This document shows positions 26,989-33,238 of a DNA stretch of 51,084 nucleotides, one piece after another (positions within the stretch are counted from its first letter, which is position 1; the number at the start of each line of letters is the position of its first letter). Where the stretch lies: positions 1 through 51,084 of the forward strand of contig NVVW01000017.1 of NCBI GenBank assembly GCA_002733505.1, read 5' to 3'. This DNA is from Methylophaga sp. (GTDB lineage Bacteria; Pseudomonadota; Gammaproteobacteria; Nitrosococcales; Methylophagaceae). Below the pieces are notes generated by a model that was not told the origin of the DNA, ran no database searches, and saw nothing but the letters and a program-made list of their open reading frames with translations. Both the position numbers and the translations under genes were made by a program.

Positions 26989-27105
26989 GCCCCAACTAGC
27001 GTCATTCCGGTAGCCCCAACTAGCGTCATTCCGGTAGCTTTTAGCCGGAACCTAATTACAAGACCACAGATCCCCGCTAACAACATACGGGGATGACGAC
27101 TTTTC
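26989..27105. repeat. 24-bp direct duplication and R1-like palindrome between adaptor and pump
   Basis: GCCCCAACTAGCGTCATTCC with GGTA is repeated exactly in tandem at 26989-27012 and 27013-27036. The second copy runs into a decayed R1-like palindrome (GTCATTCCGGTAGC...AGCCGGAA, then GATCCCCGC...CGGGGATGACG to about 27099). The tandem unit contains part of the repeat arm, which suggests a slippage or aborted rearrangement at the element's edge. Confidence 0.7.
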
Positions 27106-27129
27106 TGCCTATTACTCGTTGCCATTAAA

Positions 27130-28227
27130 TCAATCATCATCATCTTCATCAAGAATTTGCCATCTAAATTCCTCTGATAACAACATTTGCGCTCCCTTTA
27201 TAACGAGCAACTCTCCTTCTGCAAGCCCATGCTCCACAAATAAGCCTCCTGTTGCAGGCAAGCCTTGTTGCACTGAACGACGTTGATATAAGTCCTCTTC
27301 TTTTTCAATATAGACCCATGGCAGTCCATCATTCCATATTATCGCCTTATCAGGCACAAACACACCTGTTATGGGTGTGTTTGTCGTAGGTATCCACGCA
27401 TCCAATCTCATCCGCGCGCGTAACCTTCCTGTTGCTATTTTGAAGAAATAACTTTCTCCTTGCGTCAGCGCTCCAGTCGATACGGCGGGTGAAACAAAAT
27501 ACGCTTTTCGCGCCTGTTGTTGTGTGCCATCACGCGTAACCCGAATAAAACTGATGTCGGCAACCAGTGATACATCAGCCGGTAATATCACCAACAATAA
27601 GCTATCTTGATGTGACAGCAGTCTCTTCCATTGTTCAGAGTTCTTAGCGAAAACCCAACTTGTGACTTCCGCGCCCCATGACTGTTGCCCATCATCTTGA
27701 ACAGCTTGCACCTCAAACCCTAAACCTTGCAATGCTGCATTTGCTTCTCGCCAAACTGCGCGCGCATAGTCCACTTTTTTAGTGGCTACACTGCCCACAC
27801 CTTTTGCTAAGGTGTTGAGCCGCTTTAATTCTTGTGCCGCCGAGCGCTCTGCTACTTTAGCCACATTTAACGCTGATACAGCTTGGTTATAACGCGCCTT
27901 TATGGTCACTAAAGGGCGAATATCAACAACGATTGCCATCGCTTTTGATTCTGGAAAGAAGCTGCTTTCCGCCAAAACACTAGTTTCAATACCTGCATAA
28001 GCTGAAATATCGCCATCAATACGTACCATCAACCTTTCAATAGGCACGTCATCGTCATCGTCATCGTCATCGTCATGATTATTTTGTACTGCGGTTGTAT
28101 AGCTACCAAGCCACCCTTTTACAATGCCGCTAAACGACGACTTTGTTGCCGCAGGCATCAGCGCAATAATCGCCACTGCCACAATCAAAACAATACTCCA
28201 AAAACCTACTTTTCTACGCAATGTCAT
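27130..28227 (-). CDS. RND efflux periplasmic adaptor subunit with an Asp-rich segment
   Basis: A 365-residue membrane-fusion protein. It has an N-terminal anchor (about 8-27), then an Asp-rich run (about 52-60) before VPIERLMVRIDGDISAYAGIETSVL, a helical hairpin (about 125-175) and beta-barrel and membrane-proximal parts (about 195-350). The end is LDEDDDD. This fits the adaptor of the metal pump encoded just downstream. The acidic run comes from a GATGAC-type microsatellite at about 28050-28073 that could expand or contract in frame. Acidic runs could bind cations, by inference. I used the ATG at 28227; a TTG two codons earlier is possible. Confidence 0.85.
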   Translation of the reverse strand: MTLRRKVGFWSIVLIVAVAIIALMPAATKSSFSGIVKGWLGSYTTAVQNNHDDDDDDDDDVPIERLMVRIDGDISAYAGIETSVLAESSFFPESKAMAIVVDIRPLVTIKARYNQAVSALNVAKVAERSAAQELKRLNTLAKGVGSVATKKVDYARAVWREANAALQGLGFEVQAVQDDGQQSWGAEVTSWVFAKNSEQWKRLLSHQDSLLLVILPADVSLVADISFIRVTRDGTQQQARKAYFVSPAVSTGALTQGESYFFKIATGRLRARMRLDAWIPTTNTPITGVFVPDKAIIWNDGLPWVYIEKEEDLYQRRSVQQGLPATGGLFVEHGLAEGELLVIKGAQMLLSEEFRWQILDEDDDD

Positions 28228-28326
28228 TGCCAACCCGTTTAGCTAAAGCCACAAAATAAACGTGATATTACACCATGATGAGACAATAGCAACAAGCAAT
28301 GAGACCAAATAAGTTACTTTTAAAAC

Positions 28327-28357
28327 TTGACAGAGCACGCCGCTACAGGTTTAATAC
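28327..28357 (+). promoter_or_regulatory. sigma70-type promoter of tRNA-Phe
   Basis: TTGACA (28327-28332) is followed after 17 bp by TTTAAT (or after 19 bp by TAATAC), then GCGACC, a GC-rich discriminator of the kind seen at stringently controlled tRNA genes. It lies about 30 bp before the mature tRNA. Confidence 0.6.
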
Positions 28358-28387
28358 GCGACCTTTAGCAATGTTAAAAATTGTTAA

Positions 28388-28463
28388 GGCTCGATAGCTC
28401 AGTCGGTAGAGCAAGGGATTGAAAATCCCTGTGTCCCTGGTTCGATTCCAGGTCGAGCCACCA
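28388..28463 (+). tRNA. tRNA-Phe (GAA)
   Basis: The 76-nt sequence folds as a full cloverleaf: acceptor GGCTCGA paired with TCGAGCC, D-arm AGCTCAGTCGGTAGAGC, anticodon loop TTGAAAA with GAA, T-arm CCTGGTTCGATTCCAGG, and an encoded CCA end. It is very close to the E. coli tRNA-Phe. It opens the repeat-rich accessory stretch, although no integrase or att duplication was found. Confidence 0.98.
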
Positions 28464-28470
28464 TTTATAT

Positions 28471-28506
28471 AAAAGCCCCAGCATTTTTAATGTTGGGGCT
28501 TTTTTA
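28471..28506 (+). terminator. Rho-independent terminator after tRNA-Phe
   Basis: AAAAGCCCCAGCATT pairs with AATGTTGGGGCTTTTTT (one G-T bulge), followed by T residues, directly after the tRNA. Confidence 0.85.
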
Positions 28507-28521
28507 TTGCTTCATTATCAA

Positions 28522-28628
28522 TATTCACCACAGCGAGACATAGAACACAAAGTTTTAATATCCCGCCATTCCGCATACCCCTCCCACCTCGCCATTCCGT
28601 CATTGACCTTGCGGTTACTTTGTTTCGG
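28522..28628. repeat. Solo R3 and R4 repeat ends
   Basis: A decayed R3 end (ATTCACCACAGCGAGACATA) lies at 28522-28552, and an R4 end (CGTCATTGACCTTGCGGTTA, continuing CTTTGTTTCGG) at 28598-28628. Neither has a partner in inverted orientation nearby. With the tRNA and its terminator these fill the gene-poor space 28228-28736. Confidence 0.6.
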
Positions 28629-28736
28629 TAGCATTTACTTTTTCGTCACCCTAATGCCCACGCCCACCGCCCCCAGCTTACAAAAAGTACTTTATATTTT
28701 TAATATGATGTAAAATTGTATTCTTACCACTCATAC

Positions 28737-29045
28737 ATGGATAAATATGCATCAATGCTTATCGATGAAATAAGACAAAACAAAACATCAATAATCGCCC
28801 TAACGGAAATGTTTGGCGCAAAACATATTCGTGTTTTTGGTTCCGTTGCCAGAGGTGAAGAAAATAGCAACAGCGATATTGACTTCTTGGTTGATTTCCC
28901 GAAGGGCTATGACTTGTTTTCGCAACGACTGCCGTTAGCTGAGAAATTATCTCACTTATTGCATAGGCCAGTCGACCTTGTTCCAGAACATGAATTAAAC
29001 CCATATATTCGTGAGTCGGTATTGAAAGAAGCCGTTGAACTATGA
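28737..29045 (+). CDS. mntA: MNT-type nucleotidyltransferase antitoxin
   Basis: The 102-residue protein is a minimal nucleotidyltransferase with FGSVARGEENSNSDIDFLVD: GSxARG at 35-40 and the metal-binding Asp47 and Asp49. In MntA-HepT systems this enzyme adds AMP to the HEPN toxin and so silences it. The start ATG at 28737 was chosen over an in-frame TTG 21 nt earlier. It overlaps the HEPN gene by 4 bp (ATGA), so the pair is translationally coupled. Confidence 0.9.
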   Translation: MDKYASMLIDEIRQNKTSIIALTEMFGAKHIRVFGSVARGEENSNSDIDFLVDFPKGYDLFSQRLPLAEKLSHLLHRPVDLVPEHELNPYIRESVLKEAVEL

Positions 29046-29389
29046 GTAAATCATGGCAAGCTTATGCAAAACATATTATCGACACTATCGCAAAAATAGA
29101 ACAAATTAAAGCTAGGGGCGATTTAACACAAGACGTAATATTGTATGATGCCACTTTACGCAACTTGCAAACACTTTCAGAAGCCACACAATTACTTCCT
29201 GAAGAGTTGAAAACAAATTATCCTGAAATACCATGGCGTGAAATTAGTGGATTCCGCAATATCCTTGTTCACAACTATCTCGGAAACATTGACCCAATCA
29301 CTATTGCCTCCGTGATCGCCACCCAACTAGCACCACTTGAAAGCGCCGTCAGCAAGATGTTGACTAACGCTGATAATATTTTAAAATAA
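29042..29389 (+). CDS. hepT: HEPN ribonuclease toxin (HepT, DUF86)
   Basis: The 115-residue all-helical protein carries the HEPN active motif Rx4HxY as RNILVHNY (Arg72, His77, Tyr79), and the DUF86 phrase PWREISGFRNILVHNY. HepT toxins cut RNA (tRNA or mRNA) and are neutralised by AMPylation at the motif's tyrosine by the partner MntA, encoded just upstream. All residues needed for toxicity and control are present, so the pair looks functional. Confidence 0.92.
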   Translation: MSKSWQAYAKHIIDTIAKIEQIKARGDLTQDVILYDATLRNLQTLSEATQLLPEELKTNYPEIPWREISGFRNILVHNYLGNIDPITIASVIATQLAPLESAVSKMLTNADNILK

Positions 29390-29443
29390 TTTCACAAATT
29401 TAAGGATGCTTATTCCCCTCTCGTCACTCCATGCTTACCCTCC

Positions 29444-29605
29444 CGTCATTTACCCGGCGGTTACTTCGTTTCGGAAAACACAAACCCCGTCATTCCGGTA
29501 AACACAAACCCCGTCCCGGTAGGCTTTTTAGCCGGGATCTATTTTTTTAATTTAGATCCCGGCTAAAAAGCTCACCGAAACGAAGTAACCGCAGGATCAA
29601 TGACG
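29444..29605. repeat. R4 inverted-repeat element with an R1-like core
   Basis: The gap 29390-29825 holds no gene. It contains a 162-bp element with 31-bp inverted ends: CGTCATTTACCCGGCGGTTA plus CTTCGTTTCGG at 29444-29474, and CCGAAACGAAGTAACCGCAG plus GATCAATGACG at 29575-29605. Inside lies a strong palindrome (GGTAGGCTTTTTAGCCGGGA, then TCCCGGCTAAAAAGCTCACC, 29518-29577) of the R1 stem type. The remaining 29606-29825 is AT-rich leader DNA before the porin. Confidence 0.8.
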
Positions 29606-29825
29606 AAGGATTATGAGCAGCAGATTGATTTCACTTAGCTATAAACCAATAATATGTGGTAAAAAACACACAAAAATGTGACGGCAGTAGAAATATTTAG
29701 TTTTTTGTTGTAAAAGTGTTGCAATGTGCTCTAAAACGTGGAGAATACATCATTAACCGCGATTAACTCCGGTTACGAGAGAAACATTTAAGTAATCTGT
29801 TAACAACTATATAAGGTATACAGAA

Positions 29826-30980
29826 ATGACATTAAACAAAAAAGTATTAGCTGGTCTTGTTGCATTTGCAGCAGCATCAACTTCTGCACAAGCAGTAACA
29901 GTAGCTGCTAACGACGGTTGGGAATTAGGCGTTAGTGGTTTAATCAACCAATTTTTAGTTCACACAAACAATAATAATAGTGGTACTGATGATATCAATG
30001 AAGTGCGTGATGGTTTATTGCCAGCGTTCATTAACTTTGATTTCAAAGCACCAACTATGAATGGTCTTGATATCGCAGCACATATCTCATTCAGCCCTAG
30101 TACAAACGTTGATAGTTATGGCGCAACCACATTGGGCGGCATCGAACAACGTGAAGTTTACTTCACTGTTGCAGGTTCTTTCGGTACTATCTTAGCAGGT
30201 AAAGCATTAGGCCTTTACAGTTCACACAATATCCTAACTGATCAGACTTTATTCGGTGTGGGTTATGGTGGCGGTGGCAACCTTCACACAACACTAGGTG
30301 GTATTGGTCTAGGTTATGACTACGCTGCTTGGCGTTCACAGTTCAAATGGACATCTAACGACATGAACGGTTTCAAAATAGCTTTAGCCGTTATGGATAG
30401 TACTGTTGGAGTTCTCACCCTGTCAGGTAAGCCAACAGGCTCTATCCTTTCTGGTGACGTAGATTCTGAAGACTTACGTTATGAAGCCGACTTATCTTAC
30501 TCTGGCGCATTTGACGGTGGTTCTTACACTGCATGGTTAAGCGCTATGCACCAAGGTGACAAGATCGCTGGTGCAGCAGATCTTAAAGATGATGCACAGG
30601 CATGGACTGTCGGTGGTACTTTAGTAGTGGGCGGCTTTGAAGCTATGGCTCAATACTCTGACTCTCAAGGTTCATCTAGTGCAACTGTTGAACGTGAATG
30701 GAACCAGTTCATTGTTCAAGCAGGTTACCGTTTTGGTGGCACAACTTTAGTTTCTGCACAATACACAGAACTTGAAGATGATAGCGACTTTGCTGCTAGA
30801 ACCGCAGCTTATGGTGCAGGCTTTGAAAACGACGACACAATCGAGAAGATCACTATTGGTGTCTACCACGATGTAAATGCTAACCTTAAATTGGTTGCTG
30901 AATACTCAAAAGTAGAAGATGATCTAGATACTGGTATTGACCAAGATATCTATTCTATCGGTGGTTTTGTATTCTTCTAA
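29826..30980 (+). CDS. Gram-negative general porin
   Basis: The 384-residue protein has a signal peptide (MTLNKKVLAGLVAFAAASTS, cleavage after AQA at 23) and then amphipathic beta strands typical of a 16-strand trimeric porin, ending with a C-terminal Phe (GGFVFF) as required for outer-membrane insertion. Strand-like segments GYRFGGTTLVSAQYTELED and LKLVAEYSKVEDDLD agree. Acidic loops suggest cation-tolerant permeability, by inference. Codon use and the strong RBS-like AAGG hint at high expression. A terminator follows. Confidence 0.9.
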   Translation: MTLNKKVLAGLVAFAAASTSAQAVTVAANDGWELGVSGLINQFLVHTNNNNSGTDDINEVRDGLLPAFINFDFKAPTMNGLDIAAHISFSPSTNVDSYGATTLGGIEQREVYFTVAGSFGTILAGKALGLYSSHNILTDQTLFGVGYGGGGNLHTTLGGIGLGYDYAAWRSQFKWTSNDMNGFKIALAVMDSTVGVLTLSGKPTGSILSGDVDSEDLRYEADLSYSGAFDGGSYTAWLSAMHQGDKIAGAADLKDDAQAWTVGGTLVVGGFEAMAQYSDSQGSSSATVEREWNQFIVQAGYRFGGTTLVSAQYTELEDDSDFAARTAAYGAGFENDDTIEKITIGVYHDVNANLKLVAEYSKVEDDLDTGIDQDIYSIGGFVFF

Positions 30981-31033
30981 AGGATACAAACAACTTAAAG
31001 TCTCAAATTATTTGATTTGATGCTTGAAGATTT

Positions 31034-31068
31034 AAAAAGCCTCGGCCTCACGGTCGGGGCTTTTTTTT
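31034..31068 (+). terminator. Rho-independent terminator after the porin
   Basis: AAAAAGCCTCGGCC pairs with GGTCGGGGCTTTTT around a TCAC loop, followed by an eight-T run. Confidence 0.9.
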
Positions 31069-31116
31069 GGCTATACTTCCCGTCAGTGCTTTTCCCTTCG
31101 TCATTTCCCGCCCCTC

Positions 31117-31255
31117 CGTCATTGCGAGCGTAGCGAAGCAATCCAGTCCCGCTCTTAACCGACACACACAAAGCTGACTAATTCAACCCGACTTCGCCAG
31201 ACCTGCACTCTAGCGTTCTGCGTAGCTGGATTGCTTCGCTACGCTCGCAATGACG
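31117..31255. repeat. R2 element, short copy 1 (no complete gene)
   Basis: The gap 30981-31342 holds a terminator and this 139-bp element. Its ends are a perfect 30-bp inverted repeat (31117-31146 and 31226-31255; CGTCATTGCGAGC...GAAGCAATCCAG). The plus-strand inner sequence before the right end reads AACCCGACTTCGCCAGACCT and translates NPTSPDLHSSVLR, close to the C-terminal NPTWRDLYPDILP of the GIY-YIG protein at 32754-33044. It therefore looks like an internally deleted copy of that unit, in the opposite orientation. Confidence 0.85.
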
Positions 31256-31342
31256 GGGTTGGCATTACCGCAATGACGGGGGTATTTTAACTTGATCATG
31301 GGTAATGGGTAATGCTAGTATTACCTGAAAGGAGAAAGATTT

Positions 31343-31576
31343 ATGATCTCAACAGCAACCAGTAAGTTAACAAAAAAATATCAGGCGACTATCCCCGAAC
31401 CTGTCCGTCGCATGCTTCATTTAACAGCAGGTGATGTGATTGCCTTTGATATTGACAATAATAATGTTCATCTCCGCAAAGCACGATCAGTTGACACTGT
31501 TTTTGCGCAAAGCCTTCAAGACACGTTAACTGAGTGGGACTCCGCTGAAGATGACGAAGCCTATCGTGAGCTTTGA
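31343..31576 (+). CDS. AbrB/MazE-type antitoxin
   Basis: The 77-residue protein begins with a SpoVT-AbrB swapped-hairpin DNA-binding domain (TSKLTKKYQATIPEPVRRMLHL then AGDVIAFDI, about 5-45) and ends with an acidic toxin-binding tail (DTLTEWDSAEDDEAYREL). Such antitoxins block MazF-like RNases and repress their own operon. GGAGAAAG precedes the ATG. The toxin gene begins inside its 3' end (26-bp overlap). Confidence 0.88.
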   Translation: MISTATSKLTKKYQATIPEPVRRMLHLTAGDVIAFDIDNNNVHLRKARSVDTVFAQSLQDTLTEWDSAEDDEAYREL

Positions 31577-31907
31577 ACTGTTTGATGTTGTTGTTGTACC
31601 TTTTCCTTTTACCGATAAAACAACAAGCAAGCGACGACCTGCTCTAGTATTATCTAACAAATCTAATTTTAACCAGAAAGTCGGACAGTCAGTGCTTGCC
31701 ATGATTACCAGTGCTCAAAATTCTGATTGGCCTCTCGACACTGACATTACCGATCTTGATTCTGCAGGCCTTCCTTCTGTATCAATAGTTCGCATAAAAC
31801 TATTCACATTAGATGACCAGTTAATTATTAGAAAAGCAGGCTCACTCGCTTCTAACGATCAAAAGCAGGTAACTAAAGCACTACAAAGCTTATTTAAACT
31901 CAAATAA
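31551..31907 (+). CDS. mazF: MazF/PemK-family endoribonuclease toxin
   Basis: The 118-residue protein has the PemK/MazF fold signatures: FDVVVVPFPFTDKTTSKRRPALVLSN (with the basic KRRPALV stretch), the MITS strand and the SIVRIKLFTLDDQLI core strand. This subfamily cleaves RNA and is paired with AbrB-type antitoxins, as here. Its closeness to dhaL (the next gene starts 14 bp after the stop) suggests that the toxin-antitoxin pair was inserted upstream of dhaL and could drive its transcription. Confidence 0.88.
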   Translation: MTKPIVSFELFDVVVVPFPFTDKTTSKRRPALVLSNKSNFNQKVGQSVLAMITSAQNSDWPLDTDITDLDSAGLPSVSIVRIKLFTLDDQLIIRKAGSLASNDQKQVTKALQSLFKLK

Positions 31908-31920
31908 AGTGGAGACTGCC

Positions 31921-32574
31921 GTGTCTACAAAGAAAATATTATTAGCTGATCTCATTAATGCTATTCAAAATACGATTAATATTAATTCCGATGAAGTAGC
32001 TGAACTTGATCGCGCGATTGGTGATGGTGATCATGTGGTGAATTTGCAACGCGGTTTAGACGCACTCAATAATATAAAGGATGAGCTGGCTACCATGAAC
32101 TGGTCGGCTGCTTTTATGAAAATAGGCATGACATTGATGTCTACTATGGGCGGTGCTTCCGGCTCACTGTTTGGAACTTTATTTGTCAGTATGGGTAAAG
32201 CGGCAAAAGGGATGGAATTAGATCTAACTGCATTCTCAGAAATATTTTATCAAGGTGTAGAATCTGTTAAACAGCGTGGTAAAGCTGATATTGGTGAAAA
32301 AACCATGCTGGATACACTGATACCTGTCGCTAACAGTTTAGTACGTGACGCTCAAAATACTATTTCATTAGCAGTAGCGCTCAATAATGCTAAAGCAGTC
32401 GCCATTACAGGGATGGAATCAACCAAAGAGTTGATCGCCACTAAAGGCCGCGCGTCATTCTTAGGCGAGCGTGCTATCGGTCATATTGATGCCGGTGCTA
32501 GAACTAGTCAGTTAATGATTTGTGCTATTGTTGATGTGATCGCTCGTCATTGCGAGCAACGCGAAGCAATCTAG
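31921..32574 (+). CDS. dhaL: Dihydroxyacetone kinase subunit DhaL
   Basis: The 217-residue protein is the nucleotide-binding all-helical DhaL domain: AIGDGDHVVNLQRG (Asp metal ligands), MSTMGGASGSLFGTLF, KADIGEKTMLDTLIP and ERAIGHIDAGA. With DhaK it phosphorylates dihydroxyacetone. No DhaM phosphotransfer subunit is visible, so an ATP-dependent mode is possible. I chose GTG at 31921 (GGAG at good spacing) over GTG at 31909. The last codons (ARHCEQREAI and TAG) are encoded by the left end of an R2 element, so the native C-terminus has been replaced. Confidence 0.9.
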   Translation: MSTKKILLADLINAIQNTININSDEVAELDRAIGDGDHVVNLQRGLDALNNIKDELATMNWSAAFMKIGMTLMSTMGGASGSLFGTLFVSMGKAAKGMELDLTAFSEIFYQGVESVKQRGKADIGEKTMLDTLIPVANSLVRDAQNTISLAVALNNAKAVAITGMESTKELIATKGRASFLGERAIGHIDAGARTSQLMICAIVDVIARHCEQREAI

Positions 32575-32677
32575 GCCGCGCTGAATACCAAGCTGTAGAT
32601 CTCACCGAGTCGGTTGGTAGCTAATTTTCTTTGTGTCGGTTAAAGATCTGGATTGCTTCGCTACGCTCGCAATGACG
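32545..32677. repeat. R2 element, short copy 2 (overlaps the dhaL 3' end)
   Basis: A 133-bp element bounded by CGTCATTGCGAGCAACGCGA...CTAG (32545-32574) and CTGGATTGCTTCGC...GACG (32648-32677). After the left end comes GAATACCAAGCTGTAGATCT and AGTCGG, aligning with GAATATCAGGATACAGATCG and AGTCGG of the GIY-YIG unit. Before the right end GCTAATTTTCTTTGTGTCGG aligns with that unit's 5' flank (CTTAACTTCCTTGTGTTGTG). The centre is deleted. Confidence 0.85.
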
Positions 32678-32723
32678 TGCTGGGTTGTGTAGGTGCAGTT
32701 GTGTTCTAACAACTAAGATCCCC

Positions 32724-33105
32724 CGTCATTGCGAGCAACGCGAAGCAATCTAGTTACGGCAGAATATCAGGATACAGATCGCGCCAAGTCGGGTTTGTTT
32801 GTTCAATTAACTGTAATTTCTTTTTTCTAGAGCCTGCTTTAATCTGTTTTTCACGTGTAATTGCAGATAGCATATTTTCGCATTGCTCAAAATAGACCAA
32901 TAATGTTGTTTTGTATTTAGCCGAAAATCCGCCCAGAGAACCTTGTTTATGTTGCCAAACTCTTTTTAGTAAGTCAGAGGTAACGCCGGTGTAAAGTGTG
33001 CCATTTCTTCGATTTGTCATGATGTAAATTGCTGGGTTTTTCAATTGCTTAACTTCCTTGTGTTGTGTCTGAAAACTGGATTGCTTCGCTGCGCTCGCAA
33101 TGACG
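32724..33105 (-). mobile_element. R2 full-length unit: GIY-YIG gene between 30-bp inverted repeats
   Basis: A 382-bp unit has the left end at 32724-32753 (CGTCATTGCGAGCAACGCGA...CTAG) and the right end at 33076-33105 (CTGGATTGCTTCGCTGCGCT...GACG). The only gene inside fills it: the stop codon abuts the left end, and the start lies about 31 bp inside the right end. Because two nearby short copies keep its two edges, I read it as the parent or autonomous form of the repeat family. Mobility is inferred and no target-site duplication is established. Confidence 0.65.
32754..33044 (-). CDS. GIY-YIG endonuclease domain protein (UPF0213-like)
   Basis: The 96-residue protein is a single GIY-YIG domain: IYIMTNRRNGTLYTGVTSDL (the GIY and YIG strands as YIM and YTG), the helix LLKRVWQHK with the catalytic Arg28, and AITREKQIK with the metal-binding Glu. 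It ends NPTWRDLYPDILP. Related short proteins cut or bind DNA in repair or mobile contexts. Here the gene lies alone inside inverted repeats, in the opposite orientation to dhaL and the same as dhaK. The nuclease residues look intact. Confidence 0.9.
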   Translation of the reverse strand: MKNPAIYIMTNRRNGTLYTGVTSDLLKRVWQHKQGSLGGFSAKYKTTLLVYFEQCENMLSAITREKQIKAGSRKKKLQLIEQTNPTWRDLYPDILP

Positions 33106-33195
33106 GAGGGCGGAGTGCAGTTATGACGAGGACTGCAATCGCAATGTCATGACACTGCACCCGTAATAACGTATTGTGCTGTCTAGGCAATCGCT

Positions 33196-33225
33196 CGTCA
33201 TTGCGAGCAACGCGAAGCAATCCAG
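33196..33225. repeat. Solo R2 end next to dhaK
   Basis: CGTCATTGCGAGCAACGCGA...CCAG, a single 30-bp R2 end, lies 13 bp beyond the dhaK stop codon. It is preceded by ATCGCT, the same six bases that precede the copy-2 left end in dhaL (32539-32544). It may be one side of an old rearrangement between repeats. Confidence 0.75.
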
Positions 33226-33238
33226 CCCCGGCTAATTA

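Noticed and set aside
28388..28463. tRNA-Phe as attachment site of a genomic island
   Set aside because: No integrase gene and no repeated tRNA 3' end were found within the window.
31117..33225. R2 repeats as a CRISPR array
   Set aside because: The repeats occur in inverted pairs with unequal spacing and contain gene fragments. There are no regular spacers and no cas genes.
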